A stretch of DNA of 64,000 nucleotides from NCBI RefSeq assembly GCF_000764205.1, contig NZ_JQDZ01000048.1:1-64000 (forward strand), in the 5' to 3' direction. Under the pieces are notes generated by a model. That model saw nothing but the letters and a program-made list of their open reading frames with translations, had not been told where the DNA came from and did no database searches. Source of the DNA: Thalassotalea sp. ND16A. GTDB lineage: Bacteria > Pseudomonadota > Gammaproteobacteria > Enterobacterales > Alteromonadaceae. The position numbers and the translations under genes are program-made. Of this stretch, positions 51,554-60,736 are shown in pieces; the stretch's first letter is position 1, and each line of letters opens with the position of its first letter.

Positions 51554-52741
51554 ATGGAAGTCTTGCGTTCTCTAATTTTTTCTTTTCTGCTGTGCTTTCT
51601 GTTGGCGGCATCGATAGCATGGGCTGCGCCTAATCCTGATTTTGGTAAAGAGGTTCCTGGTGAGGTAGCAGACAACCTGGTACAAACTACATTGGAAGAT
51701 TGCCATGGTGCCGCTCAACAGGGTAGTACCTCTGGCACCTCTCCCTGTCAGGATTACAATTCGGACTTATATGAAAGTATTGACTATGATGCAGGTAAGG
51801 CTGAAAGTGCTGATATAAAAACGTTAAAAACAGGTTACGATAACGTTTACTATTATTTTGAAGTCGATTTTGTCAATCCCTGGAGCGTGGCGAACTCGAC
51901 CGGGCATAGCATAAGTATAGAATTTGATGTTGACGCCGATGTTGAAAGCGGGCGAGGTGACTACTACATAAGCATTTATCAAAAAGAAGAATTTAATAAA
52001 AGTAGCTGGCAAGATGCTAAAGATCACGGCGGTTATGAAGCTTATGTGGATGCTAACAATGACGTTGGTGGCAATAATACCTCATCCCCCGATTCGGGAA
52101 ACTCCGATGGCTATGAGTCCGATGTTAGTCAAGACAACAATAAGGTTTGGGCGCGAATAATCAACGGCAATTTTCAATTGGCCATTCACCGCTCTCTGCT
52201 AGGTACCGACGCGGCCTATACGCGTGTCTGGAGCCGTCAATCGACCAGTCTGCCGAAAGACAAAGTATATTTTCATGATCAAAATCCTTCTGATGCCATC
52301 AAGCAAATTGATAACCTATGTGGTTTGCCTATCCACGAAAACTGCGGCGGTGTCGGCCCCGCGCTCGAGCCGACATTGACCGTAGTCAAGTCAGCTGATA
52401 CCAGCGTTGCCGCCCCGGGTGCTACCATTACTTACACGGTACTGGTGTCAAGTACCGCTGCCGGCGGTGAAGCCGAAAACGTCGTTGTGATAGATGACCT
52501 GAGCCCTTATGCTGTTTTATCCCTTGATGCCTATGGAACAAATGCGCCCTTCCAATTCTCGCCGGGGTCTTCAGGCCTGACCATGGAGACACCTTTGTAT
52601 TCGAATAACGATGGCACATCGTTTTCCTATTCACCTACTGGCCCCTTTGATAACAATATTACCGATGTTCGAATACCGATGGCGGGAGTGATGAGCAATG
52701 GTGAAACATTCACACTCGAATATCAGGTTCAGGTGAAATAA
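51554..52741 (+). CDS. secreted protein with C-terminal DUF11-type repeat domain
   Basis: A 395-residue exported protein. The signal peptide covers residues about 1-25 (LIFSFLLCFLLAASIAWA, cleavage before APNPDFG). A roughly 230-residue acidic region rich in Asp, Ser, Gly and Tyr follows, of beta type and unrecognised. The C-terminal 120 residues are a DUF11/isopeptide-like Ig fold (LTVVKSADTSVAAPGATITY, then VVVIDDLSPYAVLSL). It ends without a sorting signal. The start at 51554 is preferred over GTG at 51545 because the latter overlaps the ribosome site. A surface or extracellular structural role is plausible. Confidence 0.6.
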   Translation: MEVLRSLIFSFLLCFLLAASIAWAAPNPDFGKEVPGEVADNLVQTTLEDCHGAAQQGSTSGTSPCQDYNSDLYESIDYDAGKAESADIKTLKTGYDNVYYYFEVDFVNPWSVANSTGHSISIEFDVDADVESGRGDYYISIYQKEEFNKSSWQDAKDHGGYEAYVDANNDVGGNNTSSPDSGNSDGYESDVSQDNNKVWARIINGNFQLAIHRSLLGTDAAYTRVWSRQSTSLPKDKVYFHDQNPSDAIKQIDNLCGLPIHENCGGVGPALEPTLTVVKSADTSVAAPGATITYTVLVSSTAAGGEAENVVVIDDLSPYAVLSLDAYGTNAPFQFSPGSSGLTMETPLYSNNDGTSFSYSPTGPFDNNITDVRIPMAGVMSNGETFTLEYQVQVK

Positions 52742-52742
52742 A

Positions 52743-53006
52743 TTATAACTGTCGTAGTTCTTCGTCCAATTGATATTTTTTGTCGGTAATAATCGCTTCT
52801 AATGTTGCTACTCTTTGTTTCAGTGTGTGCAGTTCAACAGCAGCACTAGGGTTAGTTTTACCGCTAGTCGAGTCGAACCATAGTTCGTTTGTCAAAGCCA
52901 AATGATCTCTTGCTAAATTTAAGTCAAGATTAAATTTTTCCCCAACCCAGCTTAACCCCACTATTAGTACCGAAATGCTGCTAAATAACAGTATAAACTC
53001 CATCAT
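52743..53006 (-). CDS. small single-pass membrane protein with coiled coil
   Basis: An 87-residue protein: one membrane helix at residues about 3-22 (FILLFSSISVLIVGLSWVGE), a polar middle and a C-terminal coiled coil (AAVELHTLKQRVATLEAIIT, ending DKKYQLDEELRQL). A GAGG ribosome site precedes the ATG. The layout resembles small PspB-like membrane proteins, but I see no sure homology. Convergent with the DUF11 gene; the stop codons are one base apart. Confidence 0.6.
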   Translation of the reverse strand: MMEFILLFSSISVLIVGLSWVGEKFNLDLNLARDHLALTNELWFDSTSGKTNPSAAVELHTLKQRVATLEAIITDKKYQLDEELRQL

Positions 53007-53234
53007 TTTTTATCCTCGTTTATGAAAATTGCCCGATTTATATTCAATAGTCTGGCGAAACTGAATTTTATTACAAAGAGTGAAAAAATAATGGCAAATA
53101 ACTGCAAAGACTTGCTTAAAATCATCAATTTTAGAAATATCGACTATATTCAACTAAGTAAGCTGAGCTCAGGTTTCGTAAACGAATAGCCTAGGTTTAG
53201 GTTGAACCGTGGTTAATAACAAAAGGGTAAGCTG

Positions 53235-54104
53235 ATGGATGCAATTGAAACCTCTGAAGTCCTCGAAAATATCGATATCGATGTGATCCAAAAACACCTG
53301 GATACTGTTATCGATTTGGCCATTACCTTCAGCACAAAAATCTTGGTCGCATTGTTAGTACTGTGGATCACTACCTGGGTAGTAAAACGCATTGTCAAAC
53401 TCGTCGATTTAGCGATGAAGGCGCGAAAAGTAGAGCTTACTTTGCATAAGTTTCTGGTAAGTATTATCAACATTGGCTTACGCACCATTTCCATTATCAT
53501 CTTTGCATCGATGATCGGCGTTGAAACTGCATCATTAATTGCTTTACTCGGTGCTGCGGGATTAGCCGTAGGTTTGGCATTACAAGGCAGTCTGGCGAAT
53601 TTTGCCGGCGGCATTATTATCTTATTCTTCCGTCCATTTAAATCTGGTGATGTCATTGAAGCACAGGGCTTTGTTGGCACCATAGATGAAATTCAAATTT
53701 TTAACACCATTATGATCACCTTTGATAATCGTAAAATTTTCATTCCCAATGGTTTATTGTCGAACGGCTGTTTAGTGAACGACTTTAGCCAAAAAGTACG
53801 TCGCGTGGATATGAAATTTGGGGTCAGCTACTCCGATCATATTCCGAAAGTGAAAGAAGTGATAAAAGCGGTTTTAGATGCCGATAAGCGTATTTTGAAA
53901 CAGCCGCACGCCGATATTTGGGTGGCAGAGCATGGCGCAAGTTCAGTAAACTTTTTTGTTCGTCCCTGGGTAAAAAGTGACGACTACTGGGATGTCTATT
54001 TCGCCATTCATGAAGAGATGAAGATGGCTTTTGATAAAGCCGGTATCAGCATTCCATTCCCACAACGCGATGTTCATATGATCTCCGTTGAAAATCCGGG
54101 TTAA
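53235..54104 (+). CDS. mscS: MscS-family mechanosensitive channel
   Basis: A 289-residue small-conductance channel protein. There are three membrane helices; TM3 contains the glycine/alanine-rich pore helix ALLGAAGLAVGLALQGSLAN. It is followed by GGIIILFFRPFKSGDVIEA and the beta domain with FNTIMITFDNRKIFIPNG. The length is as in E. coli MscS. It opens under hypo-osmotic tension in the inner membrane. Single gene, RBS AAGGGTAAG upstream. Confidence 0.95.
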   Translation: MDAIETSEVLENIDIDVIQKHLDTVIDLAITFSTKILVALLVLWITTWVVKRIVKLVDLAMKARKVELTLHKFLVSIINIGLRTISIIIFASMIGVETASLIALLGAAGLAVGLALQGSLANFAGGIIILFFRPFKSGDVIEAQGFVGTIDEIQIFNTIMITFDNRKIFIPNGLLSNGCLVNDFSQKVRRVDMKFGVSYSDHIPKVKEVIKAVLDADKRILKQPHADIWVAEHGASSVNFFVRPWVKSDDYWDVYFAIHEEMKMAFDKAGISIPFPQRDVHMISVENPG

Positions 54105-54170
54105 TTGTCAGACTATGCAACTATTTGTGATAACCTGAGCATAAGCTTGGGCAAAATATGAGAACGAAAA

Positions 54171-54800
54171 TTGCTGTTAACTGAATTTAATACCGTAAAC
54201 TTTTCTCCATCGTGTGAACGAAATAAACATGCCATTGCCGAGCAGTTATTGCGCTATTTCAAGCACAGCAAATCGGTCTTGGAAATAGGTAGCCTGTCGG
54301 GACAACATGCCGCACATTTTGCTCCGCTTTTACCCCACCTCCGTTGGCAACCCAGTGATTTAGCAGAAAATGTCAGAGCCTTAACACAGAATATCGCAAA
54401 CTCAGATATCAGCAACATTGAAGCGCCTATCGCTTTAGACGTAAGCCATAGGCATTTATGGCCGGAGCAAAAATATGACGGTATTTTTAGCGCTAACAGC
54501 TTGCATATAATGTCTTGGTCGCATGTGGAATGTTTTTTCAAAAACCTACAACAATGTCTCGTCGAACATGCGGTATTGTGTATTTATGGTCCGTTTAAAT
54601 ATCAAGGTGAATTTACCAGTCGCTCGAACGCCAATTTTGATCTTTGGTTAAAAGACAGAGACATGGTCAGTGGTGTCAGAGACTTTGAAATGGTCCATCA
54701 GTTGGCAGAAGATATTGGCTTTAGCCTTAAACAAGACATCAATATGCCGGCCAATAACCAATTACTGATTTGGCAACGAAAATCCGGCTCTGCCAAGTAG
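54171..54800 (+). CDS. DUF938 (SAM-dependent methyltransferase-like) protein
   Basis: A 209-residue protein of the DUF938 family: FSPSCERNKHAIAEQLLRYF at the start, SAM-binding-like VLEIGSLSGQHAAHFAPLLP, WQPSD at the second acidic position, and the family-specific ANSLHIMSWSHVECFF. It probably starts at TTG 54171 with GAGAACGA upstream. The target of methylation is unknown. Convergent with the APC permease gene. Confidence 0.85.
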   Translation: MLLTEFNTVNFSPSCERNKHAIAEQLLRYFKHSKSVLEIGSLSGQHAAHFAPLLPHLRWQPSDLAENVRALTQNIANSDISNIEAPIALDVSHRHLWPEQKYDGIFSANSLHIMSWSHVECFFKNLQQCLVEHAVLCIYGPFKYQGEFTSRSNANFDLWLKDRDMVSGVRDFEMVHQLAEDIGFSLKQDINMPANNQLLIWQRKSGSAK

Positions 54801-54838
54801 AACGTGATTTCCAAATGGAATAATCAATTTGGCATTAA

Positions 54839-56197
54839 TTAAGTTGATTTTTTAGCGCGAGAAAAAACGTAGAAAAGTCCCCCAAGCAAAGTCCAGCCCA
54901 ACACCATGGCCCACTCATAGGGCCAAAGTAGTGCCCCAGGGCCCCAGGGCATATACACCCAGCCCAAACAAATGCTCACTATCAATGCGCTCCAACCGAC
55001 AAATTTACCGTGTTTTACTCGAAATGGCCGAGGCATGGCCGGCTCGGTTTTACGCAGTTTAATAAAAGCATAGGCCACCATGCCATAGCCAATAACCACA
55101 GCAAAGCTGCCGGCATCAATTAGCCATACCAGAATGGTTTTACCAAAAAACGGTGAGATACAACACAGTAAGCCGATGAATAATATTGCCATATACGGTG
55201 TATTATATTTAGGGTGAAGTTTGGCAAATACCGCCGGTAACATTTGCGCTTGTGCCAGGGCAAACATAGCCCTACTGCCTCCTAAGATAAATGCATTCCA
55301 GCTACTAATAATGCCGGCAACACCGGCCAGTACCATTAAATCACCCGCCCATTGCCCGTTCCAAACATTGGCATTGGCATCGGCAGTGGCCATCGAACTG
55401 GTGGTTAATTGTTCATTGCTCATCGACAGTGCCACCGCTAAGGAGATCAGGCTGTACCATAAAATTGCCATCACTACTGAGAACACCAATATTTTGCCAA
55501 TCGCTTTCGGGTTTAAATTTATTTCTTCGGCCGATTGCGGGATAACATCAAAGCCTATCATCAGGGCCGGGATCATCGTTAATACGGCAAAAAAACCATG
55601 ATAATCATCGACAAATAATGGCGTGATATTGGTGAAATTAAATTTACTGGTAACGCCCATAATGAACATAGCGCCGACAATTAGAAAACCGGCGGTGATG
55701 GTAGTTTGGACTACCGCCATAAACTTAACTCCCCAAACGTTCACCAGAGTTAACGCCACGGTGGCAAACACCCCAATAAAGGCATAACTGAGGTATACAT
55801 CGGCATCAAAAACCGACCATAAATAGCCGGCTTTAAAATCCGGAAATAAGTATTCAAAGGCCGTAGGCAGGGCCGCTGATTCAAACGTAGGTACGGTAAT
55901 ATACGCCATGAGAATTGCCCAGGTACAAATAAATGAGCCGGTTCGACCAAAGGCTCGTTCCGAATATACGTGCTCACCGCCGACCTTGGGCATTGCCGAA
56001 ACCAGTTCTGCATAGGTTAAGCTGATCAGTAAAATCGCGACGCCACCAACCAAAAATGCCAGCAAGGTTCCGAAGGTACCGGCTGAAGTTAGCCAAATAC
56101 CGGTCATGATCACCCAGCTCCAACCAATCATCGCCCCTACGGCTAATACCAGTACTTCTTTGCGTGATAAAGTGCGAACTAACCCTGCGCTCGACAT
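54839..56197 (-). CDS. APC-family amino acid permease
   Basis: A 452-residue inner-membrane transporter with 12 hydrophobic helices. The helix-1 motif is LSRKEVLVLAVGAMIGWSWVI, with the unwound glycine stretch; IGFDVIPQSAEEINLNP in helix 6 is the AAT/APC substrate signature, and the conserved ISSWNAFILGGSRAMFALAQ follows. It belongs to the amino acid/polyamine group; the substrate is not predictable. The 250-bp gap upstream contains an iron-box-like site and a candidate small RNA on the other strand. Confidence 0.88.
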   Translation of the reverse strand: MSSAGLVRTLSRKEVLVLAVGAMIGWSWVIMTGIWLTSAGTFGTLLAFLVGGVAILLISLTYAELVSAMPKVGGEHVYSERAFGRTGSFICTWAILMAYITVPTFESAALPTAFEYLFPDFKAGYLWSVFDADVYLSYAFIGVFATVALTLVNVWGVKFMAVVQTTITAGFLIVGAMFIMGVTSKFNFTNITPLFVDDYHGFFAVLTMIPALMIGFDVIPQSAEEINLNPKAIGKILVFSVVMAILWYSLISLAVALSMSNEQLTTSSMATADANANVWNGQWAGDLMVLAGVAGIISSWNAFILGGSRAMFALAQAQMLPAVFAKLHPKYNTPYMAILFIGLLCCISPFFGKTILVWLIDAGSFAVVIGYGMVAYAFIKLRKTEPAMPRPFRVKHGKFVGWSALIVSICLGWVYMPWGPGALLWPYEWAMVLGWTLLGGLFYVFSRAKKST

Positions 56198-56312
56198 AAT
56201 CTGTTATACCCTTGTTTTTATTAATGAGTATTGTAGGCTTTCACCAATAATGCCAGCCTACAAACTTGCACCAATCATTACATTTGAGTAACGGCATAAA
56301 ATTAAGTTTTAA

Positions 56313-56397
56313 CTATAATGATAATTGTTGAATGTACATTCATTCATTTCTCCCCCAGAGAAACCTTTTAAGCACCTAATTTAGGTGCTTTTTTTTT
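56313..56397 (+). ncRNA. candidate small RNA (about 70 nt) with Fur-box-like promoter and its own terminator
   Basis: TATAAT at 56314-56319 overlaps ATAATGATAATTGTT, a Fur-box-like sequence. About 45 bases downstream comes a strong terminator, AGCACCTAA/TTTAGGTGCT with nine T residues (56371-56397). No gene on the plus strand precedes this terminator (the upstream gene is divergent), so it must end a short transcript starting near 56326. The -35 region is poor. It does not resemble RyhB in sequence. Inference only. Confidence 0.4.
56371..56397 (+). terminator. orphan intrinsic terminator
   Basis: AGCACCTAA-TTTAGGTGCT followed by a run of T residues: a textbook rho-independent terminator, upstream of rather than downstream of the nearest plus-strand protein gene. 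Confidence 0.9.
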
Positions 56398-56447
56398 GCT
56401 CAGGGAAGAGCTATGATAAAAGCAACTGTTCTCTATTATTTATTTCT

Positions 56448-56918
56448 ATGCGCATTCTCGTTCTCTCGTTATTAATGCTTTGTCCACTCACCAGCATTGC
56501 CAAACCCACCACCAAAACGGCAACAGCAGATCCGGACGAAATGGTGCGTAAATTTGCTGAAATGCATCAACAACTGATGCCCATTGTTGCCGTCGCCGAT
56601 ATGTTCTATGGCTGTAATATCAGCAGTAAGCAAACTCAATTTAGCCTGCAGCATTTAATTTATGATATGGATAAAGACGTGCTTGCGACTAAACTGAGCC
56701 GTTGCTTAGGTGACGAAAATATTGCATCAGATAAAGCCCTAAATTTTGGCTTGCAAGCATGCCTTATTGACCAGATGTCGCACCTGCAGGGGGCTGAAAA
56801 AAAACAAAGGTTGCGCGAAGCTAATGACATCATCAAACAATTACCAAGGACTGAGCGACAAAAAAGCTTTACCCAATGTGTGAACAATCAAACGCTAAAA
56901 TATTTGAGGCAAGATTAG
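56448..56918 (+). CDS. small exported protein of unknown function
   Basis: A 156-residue protein beginning MRILVLSLLMLCPLTSIAKP, a signal peptide with cleavage after SIA. The mature part is helical and has four cysteines (GCNIS, SRCLGDE, LQACLIDQ, TQCVNNQ), likely two disulfides in the periplasm. No family recognised. The ribosome site is weak. It lies upstream of the bacterioferritin pair in the same direction, but with a 120-bp gap, so it is probably separate. Confidence 0.65.
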   Translation: MRILVLSLLMLCPLTSIAKPTTKTATADPDEMVRKFAEMHQQLMPIVAVADMFYGCNISSKQTQFSLQHLIYDMDKDVLATKLSRCLGDENIASDKALNFGLQACLIDQMSHLQGAEKKQRLREANDIIKQLPRTERQKSFTQCVNNQTLKYLRQD

Positions 56919-57038
56919 CGCCTGTTAATCCTTCGATCCACTAACCTCTCCTTTAAAGCAAATATTGTTTATAAATCATTTCGTTTTTTCAAATTAGCTC
57001 CTATCCTTATCTCATACCAATTAAATCAGGAGTTAATC

Positions 57039-57527
57039 ATGAAGGGCAGTCCAAAGGTTATCGATAGCTTGAATAGTTTATTGGCAAATGAGCTGGCGGC
57101 GATAGATCAATATTTTATTCATTCACGGATGTACGAAGACTGGGGCTTGAATAAGCTCTATGAGCGTCTGGAACATGAACGTGAAGAAGAAACCGAACAT
57201 GCCGACTGGTTAATTAAACGTATGTTATTCCTCGAAGGTAAGCCACACATGGTCAAGCGTCGAGATTTAATCATTGGCAACAACGTCAAAGAAATGATGA
57301 GTAATGATTTAATTCTGGAAATGGAAGTGGTTGCCGCGGTTAGAAATGTAATTGCTATTTGTGAGCAAGAGCATGATTATCAATCACGCGAAGTCTTAGA
57401 AAAGCTGCTTTATGATACCGAAGAAGATCATGTTTACTGGCTCGAACAACAGCTCGGCCTGATTGATAAAATCGGCGTTGAAAATTATATCCAATCGCAA
57501 ATGGGCGACAGTCCGGCGGCAGATTAA
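57039..57527 (+). CDS. bfr1: bacterioferritin subunit with ferroxidase centre, lacking the haem methionine
   Basis: A 162-residue four-helix subunit. The ferroxidase ligands are present: Glu18, Glu51, His54, Glu94, and an EEDH motif (one-residue-longer loop) corresponding to E127/H130. The haem-ligating Met52 of E. coli Bfr is Thr here (EETEHAD). It stores iron as ferric oxide in a 24-mer cage. The second subunit, 20 bases downstream, has the opposite residue pattern, pointing to a mixed shell. Confidence 0.93.
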   Translation: MKGSPKVIDSLNSLLANELAAIDQYFIHSRMYEDWGLNKLYERLEHEREEETEHADWLIKRMLFLEGKPHMVKRRDLIIGNNVKEMMSNDLILEMEVVAAVRNVIAICEQEHDYQSREVLEKLLYDTEEDHVYWLEQQLGLIDKIGVENYIQSQMGDSPAAD

Positions 57528-57547
57528 ATAGCATAAGGCGAACCACG

Positions 57548-58012
57548 ATGAAAAGCAGCACCGAAATAATTATGCAGTTAAATAATGTATTGGCGAATGA
57601 ACTCATTGCGATAAATCAGTACTTCTTGCATGCCCGCATGCATAAAAATTGGGGCTTCGAGCAATTAAATAAAGCGGATTATAAACGCTCGATTAAAGTG
57701 ATGAAAAATGCCGATGAGATCATCGAGCGAGTATTGTTTTTAGAGGGACTGCCAAATTTACAGCACCTGGGGCGATTACGTATTGGCCAAGATTGTGAAG
57801 AAATGATCCAGGCCAATTTAGATTTCGAAATGGACTCACGAACGACTCTGGTAGTGGCAATAGGTCTTTGTGAAACGGCACAGGATTATATTAGCAGAGA
57901 CATGCTTGAAGATATTTTAGAACATCAGGAAGAACAGATTGACTGGTTAGAAGCACAACAATTTTTAATTGAGAAATCGGGTTTGAAAAACTATCTGCAG
58001 GCGCAAATGTAA
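57548..58012 (+). CDS. bfr2: bacterioferritin subunit with haem Met52 but degenerate ferroxidase centre
   Basis: A 154-residue subunit close to E. coli Bfr overall (NELIAINQYFLHARMHKNWG). Met52 for haem is kept (KVMKNAD). Of the ferroxidase ligands, Glu18 and Glu94 remain but Glu51 is Val, His54 is Asn and the E127/H130 positions are Gln/Gln. It can hardly oxidise iron itself; it should supply haem for iron release when mixed with the upstream subunit. Such split pairs are known in Neisseria and Magnetospirillum. Confidence 0.93.
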   Translation: MKSSTEIIMQLNNVLANELIAINQYFLHARMHKNWGFEQLNKADYKRSIKVMKNADEIIERVLFLEGLPNLQHLGRLRIGQDCEEMIQANLDFEMDSRTTLVVAIGLCETAQDYISRDMLEDILEHQEEQIDWLEAQQFLIEKSGLKNYLQAQM

Positions 58013-58037
58013 ATTCAATCTATTTGCCTGGAATGCG

Positions 58038-58229
58038 TTACGCCGCCTCTACCGCTAAATCGTAATTAACGGTCATGTCAGTCAGGATATTTTTGGCAAA
58101 TTGCACACACTTGCCACATTGGCTGGCAACATTTAATTGTTCACGCAACTCTTTCATCGTGCCGGCACCTTGCTCAACCGCAGCGGCAATATCTTTTTCG
58201 GTAATGGCATGACAAATACAAACAAACAT
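58038..58229 (-). CDS. bfd: bacterioferritin-associated ferredoxin
   Basis: A 63-residue [2Fe-2S] protein with cluster ligands Cys4 and Cys6 (MFVCICHAITEKDI) and the pair in SQCGKCVQFAK near residues 38 and 41. It passes electrons to haem-bearing bacterioferritin to release stored iron. Convergent with the bfr pair, with a Fur box upstream. Confidence 0.94.
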   Translation of the reverse strand: MFVCICHAITEKDIAAAVEQGAGTMKELREQLNVASQCGKCVQFAKNILTDMTVNYDLAVEAA

Positions 58230-58290
58230 AGTGACCCTTAAAAGTAATGCTCTTTGAGCAGGTATTGATGAATTAAGGGCATGTTAATCT

Positions 58291-58309
58291 AAATGATAAT
58301 GATTATCAA
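58291..58309 (-). promoter_or_regulatory. Fur box upstream of bfd
   Basis: AAATGATAATGATTATCAA closely fits the Fur consensus GATAATGATAATCATTATC and lies about 60-80 bases upstream of the bfd start. Iron limitation would therefore switch on Bfd and mobilise stored iron, as in other gammaproteobacteria. Confidence 0.8.
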
Positions 58310-58475
58310 CAAGATTTGTGTGAATTAATGTAACCGCTGCGGTTAAATTATCCCGCTTTAAAAGAAAACCACCTTGAATAGAGTAACTTAGGATTGATAT
58401 AATTTTTTTACTTTATCTGACCAAAACATCACCATGTTTGGGCTATTTACCTAATCCATTAAGAAGAGACTACTC

Positions 58476-59180
58476 GTGAATAAAAGCGTTATCACCAATC
58501 TAATTGCCCTGCTTGTTGCCGTTGCTGGCTATCTGTTAAAGCATGACATGTTGTTTTATGTGGGTATTTTTGCCGTATCCGGTGCCATTACCAACAGCCT
58601 GGCTGTGCACATGTTATTCGAAAAAGTACCCGGACTGTACGGTTCTGGCGTTATTCCGGCTCGCTTTGAAGATTTTAAGGCCGGCATTCGCGATTTAATG
58701 ATGAAACAATTTTTCACCGAAGCGAACATCGACAAGTTTTTATCGGAAAAAACTGGTGAAGCCAGTCATTTAAATTTCACTCCAATTATTGAAAAAATCG
58801 ATTTGGAGCCTGCCTTTGACACCTTACTAAAAACCATCGAAGAGTCTTCGTTTGGCTCTATGCTGGCGATGTTTGGTGGTAATGAGGCGTTAATGCCGTT
58901 AAAAGAACCCTTCATCGAAAAAATGCAAGGCTCGTTAATCGAGATCAGCAGCAGTGATAAATTCAATGAGTTAGTGCGTGACGAACTGGAACAACCGGAA
59001 GTGATGGGCTCAATGCGCGATAAAGTGGAAGACATCATTAACAAACGACTGGATGAATTAACGCCAAAAATGGTGAAAGACATTATTCAGGAAATGATCC
59101 GTAAACATTTAGGCTGGCTGGTGGTTTGGGGTGGCGTATTTGGCGGACTCATCGGCTTGATTTCGGCAAATATTCTGTAA
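58476..59180 (+). CDS. DUF445 family membrane protein
   Basis: A 234-residue protein. The N-terminal hairpin of membrane helices is DMLFYVGIFAVSGAITNSLAVHMLFEKVPG (the DUF445 signature with NSLAVHMLF), followed by a long cytoplasmic helical part, a typical RKHLGWLVVWGGVFGGLIGL near the end and a final membrane helix. Function unknown; the family is widespread in Alteromonadales. Single gene. Confidence 0.85.
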   Translation: MNKSVITNLIALLVAVAGYLLKHDMLFYVGIFAVSGAITNSLAVHMLFEKVPGLYGSGVIPARFEDFKAGIRDLMMKQFFTEANIDKFLSEKTGEASHLNFTPIIEKIDLEPAFDTLLKTIEESSFGSMLAMFGGNEALMPLKEPFIEKMQGSLIEISSSDKFNELVRDELEQPEVMGSMRDKVEDIINKRLDELTPKMVKDIIQEMIRKHLGWLVVWGGVFGGLIGLISANIL

Positions 59181-59353
59181 ATAACATTTGCCAAATTCTG
59201 TAAATAACATTTGCCAAACGATGAATTGCAAACTTATACAAAGATACAATTATTATGCCGTTGGCCTTAATTTTCAGCGCCAACTGATATATGCTGGCTC
59301 TTTAACATTTAGGCATTGAAAACGAATGCCGCAGCTAAAAGGTAAAAGGCACC

Positions 59354-60541
59354 ATGTTCGGTTATTTATCAGCACTGCCATCAGATCCTATCTTAGGATT
59401 ATTGGCCAAATACAGAAATGACGAAAACCCTAATAAAATTGATTTAGGCGTAGGCGTATATAAAGATGAATCGGGTATTACCCCAATTCTTGATTGCGTA
59501 AAAGCCGCTGAAAATTTCCGCTTCACCAATGAAGAGACCAAGGTCTACATTGGCCCTACCGGTTCGCCATTGTTTAATGATGAGATGACCAAACTCATTT
59601 TTGCTGAACATAAAGTGATCAGCGAACATCGTGTACGTACGGTTTCGACTCCAGGGGGCACTGGCGCGCTGCGAGTTGCTGCAGAATTCCTCAGTTCATG
59701 TAAACCCGGCGCGACTATTTGGGTAAGCGATCCAACCTGGGCGAATCACACCGGTTTGTTTACTGCTGCCGGTTTAACGGTGAAAACTTATCCGTATTAC
59801 GATTACGAAAACAAATCGTTAAAGTTTGCCGAGATGATGGCGGCTTTAGCCAATGTTGGTAAAGACGACATTGTGCTGTTACACGCCTGTTGTCACAACC
59901 CAAGTGGTATGGATTTAAATCAGCAACAATGGCAACAAGTGGTCGCACTGGCCGTTGAAAACAAATTCACGCCATTTATCGATATGGCCTATCAGGGCTT
60001 TGGCGATGGTTTAGATGAAGACGCCTATGGTGTGCGTTTAATGGCTGAAAATGTTGAAGAGATGGTGTTGGCAAGTTCTTGCTCGAAGAACTTTGGTTTA
60101 TACCGTGAACGCATCGGTGCTTGTTCGATTATCGGCAAAGACGTAGCATCTGCCGATATCGCCAATTCAGTATTGCTGTCGGTAGTACGTGGTATTTATT
60201 CAATGCCGCCGGCACACGGCGCTGCGATTGTTGAAACCATTTTGTCATCGGATGAATTACGTCAACAATGGTTTGCTGAACTTACTGTAATGCGTAACCG
60301 CATTAACGGTAACCGTAAGTTATTAGTGGATAATTTAATCAGCCAGGGGGTTAGCCGTGATTTCGGTTTTATCAACACCCAAAAAGGCATGTTCTCGTTC
60401 CTCGGCATTAGCCCTGAGCAAGTGCAGCAATTACAAGATGATTACAGTATTTACATGGTAGATTCAAGCCGCATGAGTATTGCCGGCATTAGCGATGATA
60501 ATGTTGAGTACTTAGCACAAAGTATTGCCAAAATTCTCTAA
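59354..60541 (+). CDS. aspartate/aromatic amino acid aminotransferase
   Basis: A 395-residue class I PLP aminotransferase of the AspC/TyrB type. The start is FGYLSALPSDPILGLLAKYR; substrate and cofactor regions are NKIDLGVGVYKDE and HACCHNPSGMDL. The PLP lysine lies in LASSCSKNFGLYRERIGACS, and the late arginine in DSSRMSIAGI. It interconverts aspartate/oxaloacetate or aromatic amino acids with 2-oxoglutarate/glutamate. It could draw off aspartate formed by the beta-hydroxyaspartate cycle, but it is distant from that locus and is an ordinary housekeeping gene. Confidence 0.9.
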   Translation: MFGYLSALPSDPILGLLAKYRNDENPNKIDLGVGVYKDESGITPILDCVKAAENFRFTNEETKVYIGPTGSPLFNDEMTKLIFAEHKVISEHRVRTVSTPGGTGALRVAAEFLSSCKPGATIWVSDPTWANHTGLFTAAGLTVKTYPYYDYENKSLKFAEMMAALANVGKDDIVLLHACCHNPSGMDLNQQQWQQVVALAVENKFTPFIDMAYQGFGDGLDEDAYGVRLMAENVEEMVLASSCSKNFGLYRERIGACSIIGKDVASADIANSVLLSVVRGIYSMPPAHGAAIVETILSSDELRQQWFAELTVMRNRINGNRKLLVDNLISQGVSRDFGFINTQKGMFSFLGISPEQVQQLQDDYSIYMVDSSRMSIAGISDDNVEYLAQSIAKIL

Positions 60542-60561
60542 GTAAGATAAAAAATTAATAT

Positions 60562-60588
60562 AAAGCTCCTTTAAGGAGCTTTTTTTTT
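60562..60588 (+). terminator. intrinsic terminator after the aminotransferase gene
   Basis: AAAGCTCCTTTAAGGAGCTTT palindrome with a long T run, 20 bases after the stop. Confidence 0.92.
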
Positions 60589-60736
60589 AATTTTTTTATC
60601 TTAATGAATACGTATTCATCAGCTAAATTCACAACTTGAAAGTATGAATACGTATGTAGAAACAATTCATTTACAAAAAAATAGTCTAGGTTATTGAGTT
60701 GCACTAAAGCTAAAAACTATATTAAAAGGTGTTCAA

